This document shows, in pieces, positions 45,992 to 53,695 of a stretch of DNA of 64,000 nucleotides (position 1 is its first letter; every line of letters begins with the position of its first letter). Location of the stretch: positions 3,439,661-3,503,660 of the forward strand of contig CP046865.1 in NCBI GenBank assembly GCA_039640505.1, in the 5' to 3' direction. Position numbers and translations under genes: made by a program. Source of the stretch: Rhodobacteraceae bacterium Araon29 (lineage in GTDB: Bacteria > Pseudomonadota > Alphaproteobacteria > Rhodobacterales > Rhodobacteraceae). The notes beneath the pieces are model-generated. The model was not told where the DNA came from. It did no database searches and saw only the letters and a list, made by a program, of their open reading frames with translations.

Positions 45992-46870
45992 ATGACCGAG
46001 CGAAGGGAAAATAATGCGCCCAAGAGCCTTTATTCTTTAGCACATCTGACTTTGATAGGTGTGACGCCACCCGAGCTTGTTTATATTGCGGCGCGCGCTG
46101 GGTATGACGCAGTTAGCCCAAGATTTATACCGATGCATGTGCCCGGAGAGTTCACCCAATCTCCTGTCGGGAAATCTCAGGTTCAAGCAACAAAAACAGC
46201 TCTGAAAACCACAGGACTTAAAGTTCTTGACGTTGAGCTTGCCCGTTTAACAGAAGATGTAGATCCCCGTAATTTTATTCCTGCGCTGGAACTCGGTGGA
46301 GAATTGGAAGCCAAGCGAATGATTATGTCAGCTTGGACAAAAACAAGAGATGACCGAAATTTTCTAATCGACGTTTATGCAGAAACTTGTGATCTGGCAC
46401 GCCCCTATGGAATAACCGTTGATTTGGAATTTCCAACCTTTTCACGTCTTAGAACGCTTGATGAAGCACTTGATATCGTACGCGCTGCAGACCGGCCGAA
46501 TGGCGGTATTTTGGTAGATACCTTGTACCTGCATCTTAGCCGAGTTGATCTTGCCGAACTTCTGCATATACCGAGCGAGCTTTTCCACTTCTTGCATGTT
46601 TCAGATTGCCTGCCAGGTATTGCCGACACAAGAGAAGGAATGATCCAGCTTGCCCGTGACGCGCGCCTTTATCCAGGTGAAGGGTGGATCGACTTCAAAG
46701 GCATCATCGAACGCATGCCACCCGTTGATTACTCAATTGAGTTGCCAAACAAAGCGCGGATTAAAGAGCTTGGATACGAAGAACATGCACGCCGCTGCCT
46801 TCAGCATGCGAAACGCACATTTGGTGCAGCCCGCTCCGAGCGCCGTCAAAAGACGGCAATGGCGGTTTAG
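45992..46870 (+). CDS. Sugar phosphate isomerase/epimerase-like TIM-barrel protein
   Basis: About 292 residues of the AP_endonuc_2 (xylose isomerase-like) fold. Unlike the QuiC1-like fusion, its metal site is complete: Glu146 in VDLEFPTF, Asp176 and His181 in LVDTLYLHLSR, His202 in FLHVSDC and Glu250 in YSIELPN. Related enzymes are isomerases, epimerases or dehydratases (IolE, dehydroshikimate dehydratase) on polyols and cyclic keto compounds. The ATG at 45992 is preferred to a TTG at 45962. It leads a four-gene block with aldehyde dehydrogenase, ThDP enzyme and aldolase. Confidence 0.85.
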   Translation: MTERRENNAPKSLYSLAHLTLIGVTPPELVYIAARAGYDAVSPRFIPMHVPGEFTQSPVGKSQVQATKTALKTTGLKVLDVELARLTEDVDPRNFIPALELGGELEAKRMIMSAWTKTRDDRNFLIDVYAETCDLARPYGITVDLEFPTFSRLRTLDEALDIVRAADRPNGGILVDTLYLHLSRVDLAELLHIPSELFHFLHVSDCLPGIADTREGMIQLARDARLYPGEGWIDFKGIIERMPPVDYSIELPNKARIKELGYEEHARRCLQHAKRTFGAARSERRQKTAMAV

Positions 46871-46894
46871 GAATATTATAATATGAGGATAATT

Positions 46895-48304
46895 ATGGGC
46901 AAAGAACTGTCTGCAGAAGAACGCAATCTGGCCAAGGAGATGTTGGACCGCGCGCGCGCGGCAATGGCAAAAATTGAAGATTGGAGTCAAAAAGACCTAG
47001 ACCGCCTTTCACAAGCTATTGCTTGGTATGCGGGCAATGAAAAAACATTTACAAGATTGGCTGAGCAAGGTGTTGATGAAAGTGAGATCGGGGATCGTTC
47101 AGGCAGACCAGCGAAGCGATTCAAAATACACATGGTTCTGCGTGACGTTCTACGCACACCGTCAACTGGCATCGTGGAAATAGATGAGCCACGCGGATTG
47201 GTAAAATATGCCAAGCCAGCAGGCGTTATAGCTTCTCTCATTCCGATGACCAACCCGGCAATGACACCACCAGTCACGGGTGTTTCTGCAGCAAATGCCC
47301 GAAATGCAGTTATTTTCTCACCACATCCCCGCACTGCGCGCACCACCTTTGAAATGGTTGAAGTCATGCGGACTGCCTGCAAAGCTGTCGGTGCGCCTAA
47401 GGATTTGTTTCAAGCAATACTCAAACCGTCAATTCCGCTGACACAGCATTTGATGGAGATTTGCGATTTAACGCTGGCCACTGGCGGCAAGCCAATGGTT
47501 AAGGCCGCCTATAGTTCAGGAAAGCCAGCTTATGGTGTGGGTGCCGGCAATTCATCTATCGTAATTGACGAGACTGCTGATATTTCTATTGCAGCAGAAA
47601 ATACGCGAATTTCAAAAACATCCGACTTTGGGTCGGGCTGCTCAGCAGATGGAAATATCATCATACAAAAATCAATATACGATGATATGGTCAAGGCTTT
47701 GATAGTAGAGGGTGGTTACCTGTGCAGCGAAGAAGAAAAGGAAATGCTGCGGCAGGCTATGTGGGATGAAAAAGGCAATCGGACCTTTCCAACAATTGCC
47801 TGCCGACCACAACAAACCGCTGAGGTCGCTGGCTTCACGATCCCTGATGACCGCAAGTTTCTAATGGTTGAAAATCAAGGTCAAATCGGGAAGGAACATA
47901 AATTCTCTGGCGAAAAACTAACGACGTTGATGGCGCTTTATCACTTTGATCAATTTAAGGATGCTCTGGAAACAGTTCGGGCTATTTACAAGGTTGCCGG
48001 AACCGGCCATTCCTGCGGCATCTACAGTCACAATGACAGCCATATTGATGCTCTTGCTCATGTTGCGCCTGTCAGCCGCATGATGGTGCGTCAACCACAA
48101 TCCAAGGCAAATGCCGGTTCTTGGACAAACGGTATGCCAATGACATCTAGTTTGGGCTGCGGCATCTGGGGCGGCAATATCACCAACGAAAATGTCACTA
48201 TGAAGCATATGATGAACTACACCTGGGTCAGCCGTCCAATTCCAGAGGACCGGCCCTCGGAACAAGAACTCTTTGGAGAGTTTTTTGGACAGGAGGTCGT
48301 ATAA
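46895..48304 (+). CDS. CoA-acylating aldehyde dehydrogenase (SauS/acetaldehyde dehydrogenase-like)
   Basis: A 469-residue aldehyde dehydrogenase of the CoA-acylating group. The catalytic Cys is in SDFGSGCSADGNIIIQ. KPAGVIASLIPMTNPAMTPP and YSSGKPAYGVGAGNSS are shared with SauS, the acylating sulfoacetaldehyde dehydrogenase of sulfoacetate degradation, and with the N-terminal part of AdhE. It would oxidise an aldehyde to its CoA thioester using NAD(P)+. The ATG at 46895 follows GAGGATAATT, better placed than the ATG at 46883. It overlaps the ThDP gene by one base. Confidence 0.87.
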   Translation: MGKELSAEERNLAKEMLDRARAAMAKIEDWSQKDLDRLSQAIAWYAGNEKTFTRLAEQGVDESEIGDRSGRPAKRFKIHMVLRDVLRTPSTGIVEIDEPRGLVKYAKPAGVIASLIPMTNPAMTPPVTGVSAANARNAVIFSPHPRTARTTFEMVEVMRTACKAVGAPKDLFQAILKPSIPLTQHLMEICDLTLATGGKPMVKAAYSSGKPAYGVGAGNSSIVIDETADISIAAENTRISKTSDFGSGCSADGNIIIQKSIYDDMVKALIVEGGYLCSEEEKEMLRQAMWDEKGNRTFPTIACRPQQTAEVAGFTIPDDRKFLMVENQGQIGKEHKFSGEKLTTLMALYHFDQFKDALETVRAIYKVAGTGHSCGIYSHNDSHIDALAHVAPVSRMMVRQPQSKANAGSWTNGMPMTSSLGCGIWGGNITNENVTMKHMMNYTWVSRPIPEDRPSEQELFGEFFGQEVV

Positions 48305-50091
48305 TGGAAAAGGCTGGCATAACCGGAGTTACAAAGACCGTTGCTGAACACATCATCGATTTTTTGGAACGGCGTGATGTAAAACATGTATTTGGACTGT
48401 GCGGTCATACAAATATCGCTGTGCTTGCTGCGATGGCGGAAAGCCCCATTGATTTTGTAACTGTCAGACACGAACAAATTGCCAGCCATGCGGCAGATGC
48501 TTATGCGAGGGTGAATGGTCAGGCCTCGGTGGTGCTGTCACATTTGTCACCTGGGTTGACCAATTGCGCGACCGGCGTGGCAAATGCGGCAATGGACTGC
48601 ATTCCTATGGTGGTGATAGCAGGCGATATCCCAACCCACTATTATGGAAAGCATCCACATCAGGAAGTGAATTTGCATGCAGATGCCCAGCAGTATGAAA
48701 TCTATCGGCCCTTTGTAAAACGGGCTTGGCGGGTGGATCGAGCCGAGTTGATGGCCGAGATATTGGAAAAAGCATTTCACTTGGCCGAAAGTGGGCAACC
48801 CGGTCCAGTCCTTGTTAACGTGCCAATGGACATTTTTTCAGAAAAAATTTCATCCACGACATTTGATCGGATAAAGTCAAACACCCGCAACCTCATAAAA
48901 CCGTCTATAGATGATAAAACCGCCCGTCATATTGTGACACAATTGGCGCAGGCGAAAACGCCAGTAATCTATGCGGGGGGCGGAATATTACTCGCGCAGG
49001 CGTCAAGCGAACTTCAAGAGTTTGTAGATCATATGCAAATTCCTGTAGCCCATTCTTTAATGGGCAAAGGTGCCTTGCGCGATGACCACCCAATGGTCTT
49101 GGGAATGACCGGATTTTGGGGAACAGAATTGGTAAACCAAACCTGCCTAAACGCAGATTGGCTTTTTGCCATCGGGACACGTTTCAAAGAGGCAGACTGC
49201 TCATCATGGTATCCAGGCTATACTTTTAATATCCCGGGAACCAAGGTGATTCATGTGGACATAGAGCCTTCGGAAATCGGGCGAAACTATCCGGTTGAAA
49301 TTGGGGCGGTTGCAGATGCCAAATTGACCTTGGCAACCCTTACGCGTGTTGCCAAAGAAGTATATCCGCAGGGATTTAAGCGCACTGAAATTTTGGGAAA
49401 AATAGAAACTTTCAGGCGAGAATTCAAAGATGGTAATGCAGAGATGGCAACCAGCAATGCCTTTCCCATGATGCCTGAGCGCATTTTGGCAGAGACCAGA
49501 AGAGCGCTGCCTGAGGATGCTATTATTACCACCGACGTTGGCTGGAATAAAAACGGGGTGGGGCAACAGTTCGACATATTATCCCCAGGATCAATCCTAA
49601 CACCGGGTGGGTTTGCCACAATGGGATTTGGGCCACCCGCTGCCATTGGCGCGAAATTGGCGGCACCCAACCGCGTGGTGATTTCGCTGGTAGGAGACGG
49701 CGGTTTTGGCCAGAATCCTTCAATGCTTGCCACGGCTGTGGAGCGTGGGCTGGGAATTATTTGGTTGGTCATGAACAATAACGCTTTTGGCACAATTGCT
49801 GGATTGCAAAAAGCCCACTATGGATTAACCTACGGCACAACTTTTCCAGGCTCTGCTGAGGCTCCGACCAATGGGCCCGGCTATGCAGATATCGCGCGGG
49901 CTTACGGGGCAGACGGCATTCGAATTAGCTCGGCAGATGAGCTTTATCCAGCCTTATGTGCGGCAATCAAAACAGGTAAGCCAACAGTATTGGATATCCC
50001 AATGATCAATAATCCAACGCCAACCACAGGCCATTGGAATATTCTGGACATTTATACGCCAGAGGGCAATGTTTCACATGTATCCACCTGA
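48304..50091 (+). CDS. Thiamine diphosphate-dependent enzyme (acetolactate synthase-like), function unknown
   Basis: A 595-residue three-domain ThDP enzyme. The catalytic Glu is in FVTVRHEQIASHAADAYAR, and the ThDP-Mg motif runs from GDGGFGQNPSMLATAVERG to NNNAFGTI. N-terminal GLCGHTNIAVLAAM recalls the FGHGN segment of IolD, the inositol-pathway ring hydrolase. Sequence and motifs do not match sulfoacetaldehyde acetyltransferase (Xsc), oxalyl-CoA decarboxylase or IlvB closely. It could cleave a C-C bond in a dione or 2-oxoacid, producing the aldehyde used by the preceding dehydrogenase. It is tightly coupled to that gene (TAATG). Confidence 0.85.
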   Translation: MEKAGITGVTKTVAEHIIDFLERRDVKHVFGLCGHTNIAVLAAMAESPIDFVTVRHEQIASHAADAYARVNGQASVVLSHLSPGLTNCATGVANAAMDCIPMVVIAGDIPTHYYGKHPHQEVNLHADAQQYEIYRPFVKRAWRVDRAELMAEILEKAFHLAESGQPGPVLVNVPMDIFSEKISSTTFDRIKSNTRNLIKPSIDDKTARHIVTQLAQAKTPVIYAGGGILLAQASSELQEFVDHMQIPVAHSLMGKGALRDDHPMVLGMTGFWGTELVNQTCLNADWLFAIGTRFKEADCSSWYPGYTFNIPGTKVIHVDIEPSEIGRNYPVEIGAVADAKLTLATLTRVAKEVYPQGFKRTEILGKIETFRREFKDGNAEMATSNAFPMMPERILAETRRALPEDAIITTDVGWNKNGVGQQFDILSPGSILTPGGFATMGFGPPAAIGAKLAAPNRVVISLVGDGGFGQNPSMLATAVERGLGIIWLVMNNNAFGTIAGLQKAHYGLTYGTTFPGSAEAPTNGPGYADIARAYGADGIRISSADELYPALCAAIKTGKPTVLDIPMINNPTPTTGHWNILDIYTPEGNVSHVST

Positions 50092-50102
50092 TAGGAATTA
50101 TC

Positions 50103-50873
50103 ATGGACCTACGAAAAAATCGTTTTAAAGCCGCATTAAACGAGGGCCGCCATCAATTGGGCATTTGGAGCGGTTTAGGCGGACATACCGCCCCGGAAAT
50201 ATTAGCGACTTGCGGATTTGATTGGGTTTTAATTGATGCTGAGCATAGCCCAATGGAGCCAATCGATGTTTTGCCAGCGCTTCAGGCCATCTCAGGGTAT
50301 CCCGAAGTTACGCCGATTGTCAGGCCTGCGGATCACAGCGCAAGCGTTATAAAACGATTGCTAGATATGGGTGCACAGTCTCTGCTAATTCCTTTCATTC
50401 AAAATCGTCAAGAAGCGGAAGAGGCAGTTAAATCAATAAGATATGCTCCAAAAGGCATTCGCGGAATGGCTGGAATTACACGTGCAAACCGTTTTGGACA
50501 AGTTCAAGATTACGCCACGCGCGCCAATGAAGAGATTTGTTTGCTTGTCCAAGCCGAAACAGCTGAGGCGTTGGAAAACCTTGAGGATATTGCCTCTGTA
50601 GATGGGGTAGATGGGGTGTTTATTGGACCAGCTGATCTGGCCGCAAGCATGGGATTTGTCGGCCAACCTGACCACCCAGATGTAGTAAAAGCCTGCGAAG
50701 ATGCTATTGCGCGCCTAGGTGTAATAGGATGTCCGGCAGGGATCCTAACACTGAACGAAAATTTTTCTAAGCGCTGCATAGAGCTCGGCACGCTTTTCAC
50801 CGCCGTCGGAGTTGACTTAGTTATGGTTGTTGATGGCGCTAAAGAATTGCGGCAACGTTTCAATCACGTTTAA
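50103..50873 (+). CDS. HpcH/HpaI-family class II aldolase
   Basis: A 256-residue aldolase starting at ATG 50103, with AGGA upstream. The family is clear from LGIWSGLGG, FDWVLIDAEHSPMEPIDVLP, the metal ligands in LVQAETAEALENLEDI and VDGVFIGPADLAASMG. These enzymes reversibly split 4-hydroxy-2-oxoacids into pyruvate (or oxaloacetate) and an aldehyde. The substrate here is unknown. As the last gene of the catabolic island it probably performs the terminal cleavage to central metabolites. Confidence 0.9.
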   Translation: MDLRKNRFKAALNEGRHQLGIWSGLGGHTAPEILATCGFDWVLIDAEHSPMEPIDVLPALQAISGYPEVTPIVRPADHSASVIKRLLDMGAQSLLIPFIQNRQEAEEAVKSIRYAPKGIRGMAGITRANRFGQVQDYATRANEEICLLVQAETAEALENLEDIASVDGVDGVFIGPADLAASMGFVGQPDHPDVVKACEDAIARLGVIGCPAGILTLNENFSKRCIELGTLFTAVGVDLVMVVDGAKELRQRFNHV

Positions 50874-50986
50874 CTTTTATATTTCGAACTCAAATTTGGG
50901 CAGATACTGCTTAAAGTACAAAAACTGGGTTTAAAACTTTTTTCATGTAACATAAGTCTGGCAAGGTAATTAAAAGGACTGGTTGC

Positions 50987-51409
50987 GTGGCGTTTAAAAA
51001 AAGCTTTCTTGCTGGTGAAGAAATTTACAAGGCTGGCCAAAATTCCAATGGTGCCTTTATAATTGTGTCTGGGACTGTCAGCCTTTATACAGACATGGAC
51101 TTTCATTTGGTTACTCTTGGCGAGGGCGAGTTATTTGGTGAACTTGGGCAGGTTGTTGATGAACAACGAAGTGTGACGGCAATTGCAAGAACGGACTGTC
51201 AGCTTAAGCATATCCCGCGAAATGTTTTAGACGAGAAGTTTAAAAATTCTGATCCTGCCATAAATGGTATGTTTAGAGCTTTGGCGATACGGCTTAGAAA
51301 GGCAAACGAGCAAAAAGTTGAAATGTGGACAGAAATCGAAAGCTTGCGGACTGGTAGAAAAGACCTTGAACTGGAGATGGAAAAAATGAAACGGGCTCTA
51401 AAAAATTAA
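50987..51409 (+). CDS. Cyclic-nucleotide-binding-domain protein without a DNA-binding domain
   Basis: A 140-residue protein. Residues 1-95 are a cNMP-binding beta-roll (FLAGEEIYKAGQNSNGAFIIV, and GEGELFGELGQVVDEQRSVTAIA). The phosphate-binding cassette has Glu but shows RSVTA, as in CRP-like pockets. The C-terminal 35 residues form a charged coiled coil, with no helix-turn-helix. It starts at GTG 50987 after an AAAAGG site. It may regulate a partner by protein contact. The adenylate cyclase in this window is a possible cAMP source. Confidence 0.78.
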   Translation: MAFKKSFLAGEEIYKAGQNSNGAFIIVSGTVSLYTDMDFHLVTLGEGELFGELGQVVDEQRSVTAIARTDCQLKHIPRNVLDEKFKNSDPAINGMFRALAIRLRKANEQKVEMWTEIESLRTGRKDLELEMEKMKRALKN

Positions 51410-51563
51410 GCTTCCTTATTTTAGTTTTAGTCTAGCATATTGAAATAAATCCATTAGTGGGTGGTAAAGGTTTGTGAGCTTTTCGGGGGTAGGTTCCTAT
51501 CTGTTGCTATGCCACACAAAAACAGAGCCACTAATTTTTCTAAAGATAAAAGATAAATGGCAC

Positions 51564-52157
51564 TTAAGAGGTCTTTACCAGACCTTGAGCGGAAAGATAC
51601 TTTCGAATTTTATCCACTTTACTTTTGGGAACCATGCCCGTGCTGAGATAGTTGCCCTCAATTTTTGCACAGTGCCGTGGGATCATCGCTTCCATAACTT
51701 TTTCAAGGCGCAGCCTAATCACCATTTCAGTGCGAAGTTCCAGCAGCTCTTCGCTTGAAAACTTTCCAATCAGCAAAGCACCAGTTTTAGATTTTCTATC
51801 TGCCCACTTATCGCTTCCTAGATCTTTATGATGCATGATTGCAAGGTTTTGAAATTGAACCGCGCGCATTGCATTGTATACTGCGTCTTCAGTATCTTTT
51901 CCTTCAATTTTAGCTTGGGTTTGCTCAGCGTGTAAGATTGCTAATCCCGCATAATGAAATACTGTTCGCTCTTCACGGCCATCTTGGATTGCCAAGGCAT
52001 AATCATTATAGCCGCAATCCTTTAATATATTTGAACATTTGGCGATTATATCCGTCAAATCAGTATCCACATTCCAATTTGGAGAAAGGCTTATTGCATC
52101 ACCTTCAATAACTTTTGCCTTTATAATTGGTTCATTTTCGTCATCTGAAATTGGCAT
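51564..52157 (-). CDS. Uncharacterised 197-residue protein
   Basis: I do not recognise this protein. It is soluble, mostly helical and charged, with the central block ERTVFHYAGLAILHAEQTQAK and a C-terminal region rich in Glu and Arg. A ribosome-binding-like GAGAG lies upstream of the ATG at 52157. It is transcribed in the same direction as hemY, 41 bases downstream of it, so it may be a passenger of the hemD-mitofilin-hemY operon. No motif suggests a function. Confidence 0.6.
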   Translation of the reverse strand: MPISDDENEPIIKAKVIEGDAISLSPNWNVDTDLTDIIAKCSNILKDCGYNDYALAIQDGREERTVFHYAGLAILHAEQTQAKIEGKDTEDAVYNAMRAVQFQNLAIMHHKDLGSDKWADRKSKTGALLIGKFSSEELLELRTEMVIRLRLEKVMEAMIPRHCAKIEGNYLSTGMVPKSKVDKIRKYLSAQGLVKTS

Positions 52158-52198
52158 TTTTGGTATCTCTCACGATAGATTTTAACTTTTATTCTGCC

Positions 52199-53686
52199 TT
52201 ATGTTTTAGGGTTTTCCGGTTCTGGATCTTTTGTATCACTATCTTCTTGTGCACCGCGTTCAATATAGTCCACCGGTTGAGACACCTCTCCGTTGGCACT
52301 TTTTCCAACCAAAAGAGGTAGCATTTCGAAATGCGTTGAAGAGCTTAATGTGGTTGCAGGTGGCTCTTTCCAAGACATAGTATCAAAGGCATCACAGATT
52401 GGACAAACAGCGTCCCACTCTGGATGGGCCGTTTGACAATTTTCGCAAACCCACTGTGGTCCACGTTGAGCGCTTAGCGCTTTTGCAAGCCAGGCGCGCA
52501 CTGCGTGGTCCTCTCCTCCTTCACCGCGTTCAATGGCGGCCATGATTGTAAGAATATGGGCATCAGGTTGATGATCCAAAAGCGTTCCCAAAGCCCGCCG
52601 TGCCCCCGGAAAATCCTCTGCTACCAAGTGCAATTCAGCCAATGTTAGCTTTGTTTCACGGTGCTCAGGTGCAAGTTTGCGCAGCATTTCGAACCGCTTT
52701 AGCCGCTCTAAAGGCGTTTCATCAGGGGCAATTTCACAGAAGGCCGCCGCCAAATCTGGATGCGGCTGGGCAGCCCAAGCTTTCTTGATAACTCGTAACG
52801 CGTATTTATGCTTGTCTTGTTCAATATAACTTCGCGCCGCCATCACCGCTGCCGGTACGAGGTCTGGGGACAGTCTATTTGACTCTATTGCCGCCTCACG
52901 AGCTTCGATGGTCTCCCCATCTTTTAAAATTCCGCGCGCTTGCGACAGGGCTAAAACTGCATCGCGGCGCTTGTGGACATCGCGCGGCAGACCGCCATGC
53001 TTTAACTTAGCATTTAACGTCTTTCGCGCACCCTCCCAGTCTTGGGATCGGGCTTGTAATGATAAAAGAATATCTTGTGTCTCTTCATGCTTGGGTTTTA
53101 TCAAAAATGCTTTTTCTGCCAGCTTTAAAGCAACCTCGGTTTCACCATCTTCCAAACGTTGTTTTAAGATACCACGAATACCAACAAACCGGGTCTGTTG
53201 TTCCATGATCAGGGTTTTGTAAATTTCAGTGGCTTTTTGTCGATCGCCAGATATTTCCGCAGCTTGAGCAGCCAACAAGTTAGTGAGAGCTGGTTTTTTC
53301 AAATATCTCTCAGCTTTAGTCGCTTTTGACAGTGCAACCCCTCCCTCGCCTGAGGCCAAGGCCAGCATCCCCTCTGAAAAGGCTTGATATCCTTTGCGTT
53401 CACGGTTGCGGAAAAAATATCGCGATACGGCCGTTTCATCCCCATTTATAAACCGCAATATAGCCACCAGCAGAGTAGATAATTTGAGAACCAACAATAC
53501 AACGCCACTTAAAATTAAAATAAGTATCACAGTTTGTAGCGGGCTAATGGTGTACTCAGTGCCAGCAATTGTTGTTTGCACATCCCCAAGAACAATATTC
53601 TCAGCATCGAGCAAATATGTAATGCCCATGGCCAAGGCCGCAACCAGCGCCAGAAAAACCAGAATTTTCAACAAAGAAAGCAACAT
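52199..53686 (-). CDS. HemY-like membrane-anchored TPR protein with C-terminal zinc ribbon
   Basis: A 495-residue inner-membrane protein. Two N-terminal helices (residues 5-25 and 45-70) precede TPR-like repeats spanning about 100-400. Near residue 430 it has WVCENCQTAHPEWDAVCPIC, a rubredoxin-like CxxC...CxxC metal site similar to that of LapB. It is called HemY from its position in haem gene clusters but is not the protoporphyrinogen oxidase. It lies ten bases after the mitofilin-like gene. Confidence 0.87.
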   Translation of the reverse strand: MLLSLLKILVFLALVAALAMGITYLLDAENIVLGDVQTTIAGTEYTISPLQTVILILILSGVVLLVLKLSTLLVAILRFINGDETAVSRYFFRNRERKGYQAFSEGMLALASGEGGVALSKATKAERYLKKPALTNLLAAQAAEISGDRQKATEIYKTLIMEQQTRFVGIRGILKQRLEDGETEVALKLAEKAFLIKPKHEETQDILLSLQARSQDWEGARKTLNAKLKHGGLPRDVHKRRDAVLALSQARGILKDGETIEAREAAIESNRLSPDLVPAAVMAARSYIEQDKHKYALRVIKKAWAAQPHPDLAAAFCEIAPDETPLERLKRFEMLRKLAPEHRETKLTLAELHLVAEDFPGARRALGTLLDHQPDAHILTIMAAIERGEGGEDHAVRAWLAKALSAQRGPQWVCENCQTAHPEWDAVCPICDAFDTMSWKEPPATTLSSSTHFEMLPLLVGKSANGEVSQPVDYIERGAQEDSDTKDPEPENPKT

Positions 53687-53695
53687 CTAAGCGCC

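Noticed and set aside
48304-50091. Sulfoacetaldehyde acetyltransferase (Xsc)
   Set aside because: Despite the SauS-like neighbour, the N-terminus and active-site surroundings differ from Xsc (no FGIIGSAMMP-type start, different ThDP region). No phosphotransacetylase gene follows.
51474-51758. 94-codon plus-strand frame after the cNMP protein
   Set aside because: It overlaps the 3' end of the minus-strand 197-residue gene, which has better coding character. No ribosome-binding site is convincing.
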